DNA of 64,000 bases. Source: Thalassovita sp. (lineage in GTDB: Bacteria; Pseudomonadota; Alphaproteobacteria; Rhodobacterales; Rhodobacteraceae). Below the pieces are notes generated by a model, which saw only the letters and a list, made by a program, of their open reading frames with translations, was not told the DNA's origin and made no database searches. The number at the start of each line of letters is the position of its first letter. Positions within the stretch are counted from its first letter, which is position 1. This document shows, piece after piece, positions 15,519 to 24,722 of this stretch. Position numbers and translations under genes: made by a program. The DNA lies in contig NZ_OY829290.1 of assembly GCF_963691685.1 (NCBI RefSeq), forward strand, positions 3,286,001 through 3,350,000, in the 5' to 3' direction.

Positions 15519-17828
15519 ATGACCAAACCGCAGTCCCGTTTGCGCAAATACTCCCGCCGCGCCTTCCTGATTGGGGCCACCGCCATCGTCGGCGGTGTGG
15601 CCTTTGGCACCTACGCCGTGAAGCGCCCGCATGACAATCCGCTGGACGCCGATCTGGCCGCGGGTGAGGCGGCGATCAACCCGTTCGTGAAAATTACCAG
15701 CGAGAAGATCACCCTGATCGCGCCCCATGCTGACAAGGGCCAAGGCGTGCAATCCGCCCAGGCTGCGCTGATCGCCGAAGAGCTGGATGTGGAGCTGGAT
15801 CAGGTTGAAATCAGCTTTGGCAAACCAGCCGCCACCTATTGGAACACCGCAATGGCGGGGGAGCTGGCCCCCTTCATGAGCTTTGATGAGGGTTTCGCCG
15901 CCCGCACCACCCGCAACGCGCTGGGGGCCTTGACCAAGGTCATGGGCCTGCAGGGCACCGGCGGATCGTCCTCGATGCCCGACCAATATGAAAAGCTGCG
16001 CGCCGCAGGTGCCGTGGCCCGTGAAACACTGAAGGCGGCCGCCGCAAAGGTGTCTGGCGTGCCTGTGGATCAGCTGAAAACAGCGCGCGGCGCGGTGCAG
16101 CTGCCCGACGGCACGGAACTGGCCTATACCGCGCTGGCCGGGGCCGCAGCGGATCTTGATCCCGTGACCGAGGTCACCCTGCGCGATCCCAAAGACTGGC
16201 GCCTGATCGGCAAACCGATGCAGCGAACGGATATCGTTGCCAAATCCACCGGCACCCTGACCTATGGCATAGACCTGAAAATCGACGGCATGGTGCATGC
16301 CGCGGCCAAGGTGAACCCGCGTCAGGGCGGCGCCATGCTGAGCTATGATGCCTCTGCCGCGCTGGAAATGCCCGGTGTTCAGAAGGTGCTGGTGCTGCAA
16401 GGCGACATGCTGGACCCCGAGCTGGACGGCAGCCTGACCCGCCGGCGCACCAAGGTGGGTGTGGCGGTCATCGCCAACAACACCTGGCGCGCCTTCCAGG
16501 CCCTGGAGGCGATTGACATCGACTGGGGCAAAGCCCCCTACCCGGCTGAGATGGACGGCCATTGGCAGGTGCTGTCTGACAGTTTCACCGAGGAGCGGCT
16601 GGACACCGATTGGCGCAAAGACGGCGATGTTGATGCCGCCCTTGAGGGGGCTGAGGTCTTGGAGGCCGAATACCGCGCGCCCTATGTCGCCCATGCGCCG
16701 CTGGAACCGCTGAGCGCAATTGTGCGGGTCGACAGTGACGGCGCTGAAATCTGGGCCGGCCACCAGATGCCACGTTTCCTGCAAATGAAGGTTGCCGGTG
16801 CTTTGGGGTTGGATGATCAGGAAAAGGTCACATTCCACAACCAGTTCATCGGCGGCAGCTTTGGCCATCGGCTGGAATTTGAAAACATCATGGTCGCCAC
16901 CGAGATTGCCCGGCAAGTGCCCGGCGTGCCGGTGAAACTGACCTATTCACGCGAAGAAGACTTTGCCCATGACTTCCCGCGTCAGATCGCCATGTCGCGG
17001 TCCCGTGGTGCGGTGAAGGACGGCAAGGTGGATGCCTGGGATCTGCAGATCGCCATGCCCTCGGTTCTGGCCTCACAAGGTGCGCGTCTGGAACAGCCCG
17101 TCGTGGGCCCGGATGCCCAGATCATCTCGGGCGCGTGGAACATGCCCTTTGACATCCCGAACCTACGAGTACGTGGCTACAAAGCGCCTGCGCTGGCGCC
17201 GATCAGCTCCTGGCGGTCGGTTGGGGCCTCCTCCAACGGGTTCTTTGCCGAAGGGTTCTTTGACGAGTTGTGCCATGCGGCCGGCGCCGATCCGATGATG
17301 GAGCGGCTGCGGCTGGTCAACAACCCGATCCACCGCAAGGTGCTGGAAACCGTCGCGGATATGTCCAACTGGGGCAGTGATCTGGGCCCGAACCGCGGCC
17401 GCGGCATCGCCATGGTCGAAAGCTTCGGCGTGCCCACCGCCGAGGTGATTGAGGTCACCGCCACCGAAGACGGCATCAAGATCGACAAGGCCTTTGTGGT
17501 TGCCGATGTTGGTCAGATCATCGATCCGGTGAACTTTGAAAACCTGATGCAGGGCGGCGTTGTCTGGGGGCTGGGCCACGCAATGAACTGTGAGATCACC
17601 TATTCCGATGGGATGGCCGAGCAGTCAAACTTCGACAGTGCCGAGGCAATGCGCCTCTACCAATGCCCTGAGATCTTCATCAAGGGGCTGGAAAACGGTG
17701 ACAAGATCAAAGGCATCGGTGAGCCGCCAGTGCCACCTGCACCTGCCGCGCTGGCCAATGCGATCTTTGCTGCAACCGGCACCCGCCTGCGGGAAATGCC
17801 CTTCGCCAATTTCGTGGATTTTGTCTGA
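15519..17828 (+). CDS. Molybdopterin-binding large subunit, IorB/aldehyde-oxidase type
   Basis: A 769-residue large subunit of a xanthine-dehydrogenase-family hydroxylase. It has a twin-arginine signal (SRRAFLIGATAIVGG, ~13-27), two aldehyde-oxidase/molybdenum-binding parts, FIGGSFGHRLE for cofactor binding, and KGIGEPPVPPAPAALANAI near the C-terminus with the catalytic Glu. The complex would be exported folded by Tat to the periplasm and oxidise an aldehyde or N-heterocycle with water. The start follows the small-subunit stop by 5 bp. The substrate cannot be told; XdhC-like maturation genes are not in the window. Confidence 0.9.
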   Translation: MTKPQSRLRKYSRRAFLIGATAIVGGVAFGTYAVKRPHDNPLDADLAAGEAAINPFVKITSEKITLIAPHADKGQGVQSAQAALIAEELDVELDQVEISFGKPAATYWNTAMAGELAPFMSFDEGFAARTTRNALGALTKVMGLQGTGGSSSMPDQYEKLRAAGAVARETLKAAAAKVSGVPVDQLKTARGAVQLPDGTELAYTALAGAAADLDPVTEVTLRDPKDWRLIGKPMQRTDIVAKSTGTLTYGIDLKIDGMVHAAAKVNPRQGGAMLSYDASAALEMPGVQKVLVLQGDMLDPELDGSLTRRRTKVGVAVIANNTWRAFQALEAIDIDWGKAPYPAEMDGHWQVLSDSFTEERLDTDWRKDGDVDAALEGAEVLEAEYRAPYVAHAPLEPLSAIVRVDSDGAEIWAGHQMPRFLQMKVAGALGLDDQEKVTFHNQFIGGSFGHRLEFENIMVATEIARQVPGVPVKLTYSREEDFAHDFPRQIAMSRSRGAVKDGKVDAWDLQIAMPSVLASQGARLEQPVVGPDAQIISGAWNMPFDIPNLRVRGYKAPALAPISSWRSVGASSNGFFAEGFFDELCHAAGADPMMERLRLVNNPIHRKVLETVADMSNWGSDLGPNRGRGIAMVESFGVPTAEVIEVTATEDGIKIDKAFVVADVGQIIDPVNFENLMQGGVVWGLGHAMNCEITYSDGMAEQSNFDSAEAMRLYQCPEIFIKGLENGDKIKGIGEPPVPPAPAALANAIFAATGTRLREMPFANFVDFV

Positions 17829-17842
17829 TCCCAAAACCAACC

Positions 17843-17877
17843 AGGCCCCGGAACATCGCGACGATGTTTCGGGGCCT
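17843..17877. terminator. Bidirectional terminator
   Basis: A 16-bp near-perfect stem (17843-17858 with 17862-17877) and a 3-nt loop stand between the converging molybdenum hydroxylase and lytic transglycosylase genes. The stem is GC-rich and strong; the following T-rich tract is short. Confidence 0.75.
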
Positions 17878-17880
17878 CGC

Positions 17881-19113
17881 TTACTTTAACTGACGAACAA
17901 TCGCCTTGCTGGGCCAACAGGTGGGGGTCTGGCCCTGCGCCTCCTGCCAGCGCCCGATGGAGCGGCGGGTGCGGAACCCGGCCAGACCGTCAGCGCCGCC
18001 CACGTCATGGCCCAGGGCCTCCAACCCGCGCTGCATCGCTGCCACGTCTGAGCGCAGCAGGCTGTCCGTCTTGCCCCAGCCAACCTTGAAATCGCCCATG
18101 TTGTAACGCACGCGGTCCCCGACATGGCCGACGAACAGCGCGTAGAGGTCACTTTCGTTATAGTCTTTCAACACGTAGAAATTCGGCGTCACAAGAAAGG
18201 CCGGACCGTGCCGCCCGGAGGGCAACATCAGATAGCCCTGCCCTTTAGCCTCATGCGCGGGGAAGGCACGGCCGTTGATGCGGGTGATGCCCATCGCGGC
18301 CCAATCCGCGATGCTACGCCCCTGATCCGGCCCCTCCAGCGCGCAGGAGAGGCTGGCAGGCACATTGACCTCAAAACCCCAATCGCGGCCCCCAACCCAA
18401 CCATGGTCAGCGAGATACCGCGCGATGGAGGCCAGCGTGTCAGCCTCAGACCGGAACAGATCCACCGTGCCATTGCCATCGCCATCGGCGCCGTATTTCA
18501 TAACATTTGACGGCATGAACTGCGGCTGGCCCAGCGCCCCGGCCCAGCTGGATTTCAGCCCCCGTGGACTGGCATGGCCGGCCTCAATCAGTTGCAGCGC
18601 CGCGATCAGCTCATCCGTGAAATAATCCGCCCGGGTCGACAGGAACCCTTTGGTCCCCAAGACCTGCAGCGCATCATGTTTGATCGCCACCCGGCCAAAA
18701 CCGCTTTCCCGGCCCCAGATCGCCAGCAGAATCCGCCCCGGCACACCGGTCTGTTTCTCCAACCGGGTCAGAAGCGCGCTGTGTTTCGCGCGCAGCTCCT
18801 TGCCCACCCGGGTGTTGTAATCCAGCGTCTGGCGGGTGAAGTACCGCGCAGGTCGGCCAAACTCGGCCTGTTTTTGCACCTGTTGCCCGGCCTTTTTGCC
18901 GGGGATCACCAGATCGGGCAGATCCAATTTCAGCGTCACCCCCTTGAAGGCCGCCTGAAAGGTCTTACGCCGCACACCTGCCGCCTTGGCTTCTGGCCAG
19001 ACCTCCTGCTGCAGCCAAGTCTGGAACTGCTTTTCCAGCTTGGCATCCGCTTGGGCAATTTGAGGGGTCAGCAACAGCACGGCGGTCACAGCAAGGGTAA
19101 ATCGGCGGATCAT
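17881..19113 (-). CDS. Lytic murein transglycosylase (MltB family)
   Basis: A 410-residue peptidoglycan-cleaving enzyme. It has a signal peptide (MIRRFTLAVTAVLLLTPQIAQA), an SLT_2/MltB domain with catalytic Glu in IWGRESGFG and the ALGQPQFMPSN and DGDGNGTVDLF motifs, and a C-terminal peptidoglycan-binding domain (MQRGLEALGHDVGGADG). It cleaves the MurNAc-GlcNAc bond with formation of the anhydro sugar. The start at 19113 begins the signal peptide; the longer frame to 19389 overlaps the GntR gene and is not signal-like. There is no lipobox Cys, so it is periplasmic, not a lipoprotein. Confidence 0.9.
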   Translation of the reverse strand: MIRRFTLAVTAVLLLTPQIAQADAKLEKQFQTWLQQEVWPEAKAAGVRRKTFQAAFKGVTLKLDLPDLVIPGKKAGQQVQKQAEFGRPARYFTRQTLDYNTRVGKELRAKHSALLTRLEKQTGVPGRILLAIWGRESGFGRVAIKHDALQVLGTKGFLSTRADYFTDELIAALQLIEAGHASPRGLKSSWAGALGQPQFMPSNVMKYGADGDGNGTVDLFRSEADTLASIARYLADHGWVGGRDWGFEVNVPASLSCALEGPDQGRSIADWAAMGITRINGRAFPAHEAKGQGYLMLPSGRHGPAFLVTPNFYVLKDYNESDLYALFVGHVGDRVRYNMGDFKVGWGKTDSLLRSDVAAMQRGLEALGHDVGGADGLAGFRTRRSIGRWQEAQGQTPTCWPSKAIVRQLK

Positions 19114-19309
19114 TGGAAAACCTGTTGGGGGTAATGTGAAACACGCCAATCCTACGCTGGCCACGCTGGGCAGAGCAACGCCTCCGGCGGGAGTATTTTT
19201 GGAACATTGAAAGGGGGCGCAGACGACGGCGGGAAAACACGGAGTTTCACCGTATTGACTCAACACCTCCAACAAGCGCAAAAATATCCAACATTTTTGA
19301 AAACGAGGC

Positions 19310-20002
19310 ATGATGGTGCTGTTCGGCAAAAGCAAAAAGACAGAGGAGACCGTGGTGGCCATGCTGGCATCGGCCATAAGGCGCGACATTTCCTTTGCGG
19401 TGCTGGCGCCGGATCAGAAGCTGAAGATCGACCAGCTGCGCCAGAGCTATGGTGGTTCCAACCACTCCATGCGGGAATGTCTGCGGATGCTGGCCGCTGA
19501 AGGCATGGTCGAGGCAACCTCGCAGCGCGGGTTTCGCGTCACCTCCGCCACCGAGGAAGATCTGCGCGATATCCTGTTGATGCGGCTGGAATGCGAAAAG
19601 CTGGGGCTGGACCGGTCGATGAAGGCCGGTGATATCGCCTGGGAAACCCGCGTGGTAGCAGCCTTTCACGCCCTGAGACGTGCCGAGGCTGAGGTGCAGG
19701 CCAGCCCGGATGATCTGACCGCCCTGACCTGGGATGAGGCCTGCCACACGCTGTCAAGCGCGCTGATTTCGGCCTCCGGCTCGCCCCGGCTGATGGCGAT
19801 GGCGGATCAGTTTTACAATCAATCGCGCCGCTTCCGACTGGCGCGGCTGCGCGAAGGGCGGATCGATTTTGCCGCCCGCAGCAACCGCGCGCGTGCCCTG
19901 CAGGAGGCCGTGCTGGCGCGCAACAGCGCCGTGGCGCTGCATCTGTTGGAACAGGATATCATCGAAGATTTGGGTGCTTCGCACCTGTCACAGGGTCAAT
20001 GA
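19310..20002 (+). CDS. GntR-family regulator (FCD type)
   Basis: A 230-residue regulator with an N-terminal winged helix (KIDQLRQSYGGSNHSMRECL, then RMLAAEGMVEATSQRGFRV) and an all-helical FCD ligand-binding domain. It starts 11 bp before the binding-protein gene and is probably co-transcribed with the ABC transporter it controls. Two ATG codons are adjacent (19310 and 19313). The second is better spaced from the GAGG site, so the true protein may be one residue shorter. Confidence 0.85.
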   Translation: MMVLFGKSKKTEETVVAMLASAIRRDISFAVLAPDQKLKIDQLRQSYGGSNHSMRECLRMLAAEGMVEATSQRGFRVTSATEEDLRDILLMRLECEKLGLDRSMKAGDIAWETRVVAAFHALRRAEAEVQASPDDLTALTWDEACHTLSSALISASGSPRLMAMADQFYNQSRRFRLARLREGRIDFAARSNRARALQEAVLARNSAVALHLLEQDIIEDLGASHLSQGQ

Positions 20003-20013
20003 GGGAGGAGATC

Positions 20014-21045
20014 ATGACCAAATTCAACCGTCGTCAGACATTAGGCCTTTTCGGGGGCCTCCCCGGCGCTGCTGCGGCCAGCAGCCTGGCCGCCCCGGCC
20101 ATTGCCATGAACAAGAAAATCACTGTGGGCGCGTTGCGCTTCACCTCACATTCCGGCAGCTTCATCGCGCAGGAACGCAACTATTTCGCCGAAGCGGGTC
20201 TGGATGTTGAGCTGAAGTTCTTCCAGGCCGCGCAGCCGATGGCCGTGGCCATTGCATCAGGCGATGTGGACTATGCGGTGACCGCGATTTCCGGCGGTCT
20301 GATCTCACTCGCCGACAAAGGCGCGATCAAAGTGATCGGTGGCGCACTGAGCGAAGAGCCGGGCATTGATGGCCAGAAGATCCTGGCCTCCGACGCGGCC
20401 TATCAGGCAGGCCTGACCTCTCCAGCAGCACTGGGGGGCAAGACTTTTGGTATGTCCACTGCCGGGTCCAGCTTCCACTATACGGGCTCCAAGGTTGCGG
20501 CGGCAGAAGGCGTTGAGATGTCCTTCAAACCGCTGCAGAAAGTGGGCGCCATCATCGGTGCGCTGAAATCCGGCCAGATCGATGCCTGGTCCATCGTGCC
20601 GCATATCGCCAAGCCGCTGGCGGGGTCTGGCGCGGTGCATATCATCGGCAATGTGTCGGATTACCTGCCGCATTATCAGGTCACCACCGTCTTCACCTCC
20701 GCGAAAAACGCGGCGGATGAACGTGGCCAGACCGCTGATTTCCTTGCCGGGTTTGGCAAAGGTGTCAGCGACTACAACAGCACCATGATTGACCGCGCAG
20801 GCGGCGATGCCGGTGTCGATGAGATGGTCGATCTGATCCACAAATATGTCTACACCGACCGGCCGCGTGAAAAGGCTGCGCCGTCGATCATCAATGGTAC
20901 CATGCGCCTGAATGAAGGTTCCAAGCTGAACGTGGCCTCGGTCAAAGATCAGCTGAACTGGTTCCAGAGCGAGGGTCTGGTCAAGGACCACATCACCCTC
21001 GATACGCTTCTGGACACAAGCTACGTCGATACGTTCGAAGCTTGA
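20014..21045 (+). CDS. NMT1/SsuA-type ABC substrate-binding protein
   Basis: A 343-residue periplasmic binding protein of the nitrate/sulfonate/taurine/thiamine-precursor group. It has a Tat-like signal (NRRQTLGLFGGLPGAAAASS) and an NMT1-type two-lobed fold (RFTSHSGSFIAQERNYFAEAG). The start at 20014 has a GGGAGGAG site. It is followed by an ATPase and a permease gene, and preceded by a GntR regulator. The ligand is unknown; there are no sulfonate- or thiamine-metabolic genes beside it. Confidence 0.87.
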   Translation: MTKFNRRQTLGLFGGLPGAAAASSLAAPAIAMNKKITVGALRFTSHSGSFIAQERNYFAEAGLDVELKFFQAAQPMAVAIASGDVDYAVTAISGGLISLADKGAIKVIGGALSEEPGIDGQKILASDAAYQAGLTSPAALGGKTFGMSTAGSSFHYTGSKVAAAEGVEMSFKPLQKVGAIIGALKSGQIDAWSIVPHIAKPLAGSGAVHIIGNVSDYLPHYQVTTVFTSAKNAADERGQTADFLAGFGKGVSDYNSTMIDRAGGDAGVDEMVDLIHKYVYTDRPREKAAPSIINGTMRLNEGSKLNVASVKDQLNWFQSEGLVKDHITLDTLLDTSYVDTFEA

Positions 21046-21053
21046 CCCCCCTC

Positions 21054-21093
21054 TGCGCCCGGCCACGCCACTCACGGGTTCCGGCCGGGCGCA
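21054..21093 (+). terminator. Intercistronic hairpin after binding-protein gene
   Basis: An 11-bp stem, TGCGCCCGGCC (21054-21064) with GGCCGGGCGCA (21083-21093), and an 18-nt loop, 9 bp after the binding-protein stop. The T-tract is poor (GTTGTAATTTAT). It could act as attenuator or 3' stabiliser, giving more binding protein than ATPase and permease. Confidence 0.55.
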
Positions 21094-21147
21094 GTTGTAA
21101 TTTATCTGTAGTCACAGTGACTTCCTCAAAATTCATGAGAGGCCGCA

Positions 21148-21915
21148 ATGGACCTGCGCTTAGATAAGATCACCCATGCCTATGGCGACACCGAGGTGCT
21201 GCGCGACATCTCTTTGGAAATCCCGCAGGGGCGCATTGTCTGTCTGGTGGGCCCCTCGGGCTGTGGCAAATCCACGCTTTTGCGGATGATCGGCGGGTTG
21301 GAACGCCCCACAGCGGGCCGCGTGTTGCAGGTTGGTGAGCCGCCCAAGGACAGCCTTAACCCGTTGACTTACGTGTTTCAGGACTTTGCCCTGCTGCCCT
21401 GGCGTTCGGTGCGCGGCAATATCTCTCTGGTGCTGGAAGATCACGGCATCAAAGGCGCGGCGGCGGAACGGATCATTGACGATGTGCTGGCCCGCACAAA
21501 GCTGAGCGATTTTGCCAAGGCGTTGCCAAAACAGCTGTCGGGCGGGATGAAGCAGCGGGTAGCGATTGCCCGGGCGCTCGCGGTGAATCCTTCGGTGATG
21601 CTGATGGATGAACCGCTTTCGGCGCTCGACAGCCAGACCCGCGAATTGCTGATGGATGATCTGGTGGCGCTCTGGACCCGCCAACCGTTTACCGCCGTCT
21701 ATGTCACCCACAATTTGGCCGAGGCGGTGCGTCTGGGCCATGCCATCGTCGTGCTGTCCCGCCGTCCGGGCGAAATCCGTGAGGTGGTAGAGATCGATAA
21801 ACCCCTGGCCGAACGTGGCTATGGCGACCGCGATCTGGAGGAGGTGCAAAAACACCTCTGGACCTTGATGCGCGATGAGGCCCGCGCCGCAGATGAGGAG
21901 CTGTTGGATGTCTGA
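21148..21915 (+). CDS. ABC transporter ATPase (SsuB/TauB type)
   Basis: A 255-residue ATPase with Walker A GPSGCGKST, Q-loop FQDFALLPW, signature LSGGMKQRVAIARAL and Walker B VMLMDEPLSALD. The FALLPWRSV sequence after the Q-loop is typical of nitrate/sulfonate/taurine importers. The permease start overlaps its 3' end by 8 bases (ATGTCTGA). It powers import of the ligand bound by the preceding NMT1-type protein. Confidence 0.9.
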   Translation: MDLRLDKITHAYGDTEVLRDISLEIPQGRIVCLVGPSGCGKSTLLRMIGGLERPTAGRVLQVGEPPKDSLNPLTYVFQDFALLPWRSVRGNISLVLEDHGIKGAAAERIIDDVLARTKLSDFAKALPKQLSGGMKQRVAIARALAVNPSVMLMDEPLSALDSQTRELLMDDLVALWTRQPFTAVYVTHNLAEAVRLGHAIVVLSRRPGEIREVVEIDKPLAERGYGDRDLEEVQKHLWTLMRDEARAADEELLDV

Positions 21916-22717
21916 ACAGATCAATTCCCAAGACGGTATCGAGGTCCGGTTTCGCGGCGGCGGCTTTGCCCCCAAATCCCGTCGTTGGGTTGCGCCACTG
22001 CTCTTTGTGCTGCTGATTGCGCTGGTCGAATGGGGCACCCGTTCGGGCTGGATCTCTGCGCTGACACTGCCGCGCCCGTCAGATGTTCTGGCGACATTTC
22101 AAGAGCTTTGGTCCTCGGGCCTGCTGTTCAAACACCTGAAACCTTCGCTGACCCGGCTGCTGATCGGTGCCGCGATTGGCGCATCTGTTGGGGTGTCGGT
22201 CGGCATCCTTATTGGACTATCCAGCTACATCCGCGCCGGTCTGGTGCCACTGGTGGCGGCAATCTTTCCGATCCCGAAAATCGCACTGCTGCCGCTGTTT
22301 GTGATCTGGTTCGGCATTGATGAAGGCTCCAAATATGCGCTGATCGCTTTTGGCACTTTCACCCCGACCGTGGTGGCCACCTATGGCGCGGTGGACAATG
22401 TGGACCGTTCGCTGATCCGCATGGGGCAGAGCTTTGGCCTTAGCTGGCAAAGCATCGTGCGCAAAATTGTCCTGCCCGGCGCGATGCCCGGCATCCTGTC
22501 AGGGCTGCGCATTTCGCTGGCGATTGCGATCATCCTGCTGGTCGCCGCCGAAATGCTGGGCGCGGAGTATGGCATTGGCGCCTATATCCTTGAGGCGGGT
22601 TCGCTCTATGATCTGGAACGGCTGTTTGCCGGTGTGGTGATCCTGTCGCTTTTGGGTGTTGTGGTCTCAACCGTCATCGGCTGGATTGAACGGCGGTTGC
22701 TGGGCTGGCGGGTCTGA
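21908..22717 (+). CDS. ABC transporter permease (SsuC/TauC type)
   Basis: A 269-residue BPD_transp_1 permease with about six membrane helices and the EAA-type coupling loop (GQSFGLSWQSIVRKIVLPGA). The ATG at 21908 overlaps the ATPase stop; an upstream frame to 21875 lies within the ATPase gene. It is the last gene of the GntR, binding protein, ATPase, permease operon. Confidence 0.9.
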   Translation: MSEQINSQDGIEVRFRGGGFAPKSRRWVAPLLFVLLIALVEWGTRSGWISALTLPRPSDVLATFQELWSSGLLFKHLKPSLTRLLIGAAIGASVGVSVGILIGLSSYIRAGLVPLVAAIFPIPKIALLPLFVIWFGIDEGSKYALIAFGTFTPTVVATYGAVDNVDRSLIRMGQSFGLSWQSIVRKIVLPGAMPGILSGLRISLAIAIILLVAAEMLGAEYGIGAYILEAGSLYDLERLFAGVVILSLLGVVVSTVIGWIERRLLGWRV

Positions 22718-22744
22718 CCCCGCCACGCCCATTTGGTTCCAAGA

Positions 22745-24142
22745 TCAGCGACCGAACAGACGGCGGATGTCTTTCAGCGCTTCACCAAGGATGCTGTCGT
22801 CGGCTATGGGACGGTTATACTTCTGCTCGCTCGCCCGCATCAGACGTCCGGCATAAATGCCTGCCGCGATATTGCCAAAGCTCAGCCCGACCAGCACCGC
22901 CACGATCCCGAAGGGCGCCGCGATCAGCAGCACGGGCACGGTGAACACCAGCGCCTTCACCAGCGAGATTTTCAGCGACTGGCGTGGCAGCTGCAGCCCG
23001 TTGAAGATGGCGGAGGTCACGTTGATCAGCCCAACAAACCCATAGCTCAAGGCCACAATGCGGAAGTAGAGCGTCACAAAGCGCACCACCACCGGATCGT
23101 CCGAGAAGATCTGCGCCAGATAGGGGCCGGACAGCGCCAACACGATCCAAAGGGCCGCGCCCATGTACATGTTGACCTTGCCCGCAAAGACCACTGCGCG
23201 GTCGATCCGGTCATGCGCCGCAGCGCCGAAGTTCTGCGCCACAAAGGGTGTCATGGCGGCAGAGATGGCAAAAATTCCGATCATCGCCAGCGCCTCGATT
23301 CGGGCGGCCACGCCATAGGCGGCGACGGTTTCAGGGCCAAAGCCCGCCAAGAGCCAGGTCACAAACATGCCCGTCGCGGGAACCAGTAGCTGCATTCCCA
23401 CCATCGGCAGCGCGATCTGCGCCAACCCGCGACTGGTGGTGCCAAGCCCCGACAGGGGCAACCGGCCCAACAGACCTTCGCGCGCCATGATTGCCAGCAC
23501 CCCGACGAATATGAACGCAAAGCTCAGCACGGTTGCCAGCGCCGCACCGGCCAGCCCCATTTCGGGGAAGGGCCCAATGCCAAAGATCAGCAGATAGTCG
23601 AAGACGAGGTTGATCACACCCGCAATGGCAAAGACCACCTCAGTCCGGATAAACACGCCCGAAGCCCGCACCGCGCCGGAGCCAACAATGCCCGCCATCA
23701 GGAAGGGAAAGCCAAGGTAGAGCGTGGCCATATAGTCATGGATCAACGGCAGGGTCGCCGCATCCGCGCCCAGCAGGGTGAACATCGGCACGATCATCAG
23801 ACGTGCCAGATAGGCGAGCAGAGCCGAAAGCGTGAAGGCCAACAGGACCGCCAAAGTGCCCACACGGGCCATCTGGGCGCGGTCCCCTGCCCCACCGGCC
23901 TTGGCCACCAGTGAGGAGGCCCCCACCGACAGGCCAATAAAGGCTGAAACGAAAATCAGGTAAACCGAGGCCGAAAAGGCCAGTGCCGCCAAGGGCAGCG
24001 CGCCAAGCTGACCGACGAAATAAGTGTCGACGATCTGGAACAGAAAGGTCGACATCATGCCGATGCTGATCGGTGCCGCCATTTTGAACAGCATCGCGTT
24101 CACCGGGGCCGAGGTCATCGGGTTTGCAGGTGTCTCTGTCAT
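22745..24142 (-). CDS. MATE-family multidrug/cation efflux pump
   Basis: A 465-residue, 12-helix MATE transporter with the two homologous halves (PISIGMMSTFLFQIVDTYFVGQ region in the first, ALPMVGMQLLVPATGMFVTW region in the second). It exports cationic compounds using an ion gradient. It is the last gene of the LysR-linked VOC, hydrolase, GST, hemerythrin operon, which has the look of a detoxification unit. Confidence 0.88.
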   Translation of the reverse strand: MTETPANPMTSAPVNAMLFKMAAPISIGMMSTFLFQIVDTYFVGQLGALPLAALAFSASVYLIFVSAFIGLSVGASSLVAKAGGAGDRAQMARVGTLAVLLAFTLSALLAYLARLMIVPMFTLLGADAATLPLIHDYMATLYLGFPFLMAGIVGSGAVRASGVFIRTEVVFAIAGVINLVFDYLLIFGIGPFPEMGLAGAALATVLSFAFIFVGVLAIMAREGLLGRLPLSGLGTTSRGLAQIALPMVGMQLLVPATGMFVTWLLAGFGPETVAAYGVAARIEALAMIGIFAISAAMTPFVAQNFGAAAHDRIDRAVVFAGKVNMYMGAALWIVLALSGPYLAQIFSDDPVVVRFVTLYFRIVALSYGFVGLINVTSAIFNGLQLPRQSLKISLVKALVFTVPVLLIAAPFGIVAVLVGLSFGNIAAGIYAGRLMRASEQKYNRPIADDSILGEALKDIRRLFGR

Positions 24143-24153
24143 CTCTATGTCCC

Positions 24154-24722
24154 TCAGCCGTGACGCAGGAAGATGGGGATGATCACCTCTTCCTCGTCCA
24201 TGATGTGCCGTTCCAGCACTTTGTTCAGCGCCTTGGCGTCCCTGTGCAGCGCCATAAGCGTATCGCGGTTAACCTCGCCCTGTTTCAGGGTCCGCAGCCC
24301 GTCCTCGACCCCATGCAGAGCGGTTTCCAGAATGTCGTGATCACTATCCATCAGTCCCAAAGCACGCTCCAGCTGCGGATATAGCCGGATGAACTGCGGG
24401 AAGTAGCCGTGATCCTCAATCTCATGATGGCGATGGGCAAAGCGGATCAGGTGATCGGCGCCCGCCAGCAGGTTCATCCCCGCAGGTGGTCTTTGACCTC
24501 ACTTTCAGGGGCGTCACGCAACTGTTCCAGCGCCCCGGCCAGCTGCGCTGATCCATCAATCAGCTGACGGTGGATGTTCATGAAGAAGCGAGCCTTGCCA
24601 GCATAGCGCGGGTGGCTGCGCCAATCGCTTTCGGCCTCCTCCAGCAGGGTGGGACGGAGCGCCACCGGCAATCCGTCCCGCATCGCAACATGGTGTTGCG
24701 GTTGATGATACCCCTCAAACAT
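24154..24722 (-). pseudogene. Hemerythrin-domain protein, split by frameshift
   Basis: Two overlapping frames each hold part of one hemerythrin-like four-helix protein. The first (ATG 24722, 82 residues) gives helix A with FFMNIHRQLIDG. The second (24477-24154, 107 residues) gives the iron-ligand helices: HRHHEIEDHGYFP, LDSDHDIL-like MDSDHDILETAL, and LERHIMDEEEVIIPI. They overlap as ATGA at 24477-24474. One more G in the GGGG run at 24478-24481 restores one reading frame of about 190 residues, the usual family size. It may be a real deletion, a sequence error, or, less likely, two coupled chains. The first frame is coupled to the GST stop (TGATG). Confidence 0.75.

Noticed and set aside
15492..16916. 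A 474-codon minus-strand frame opposite the molybdenum hydroxylase large subunit
   Set aside because: Shadow of a well-supported gene; low-complexity translation without motifs.
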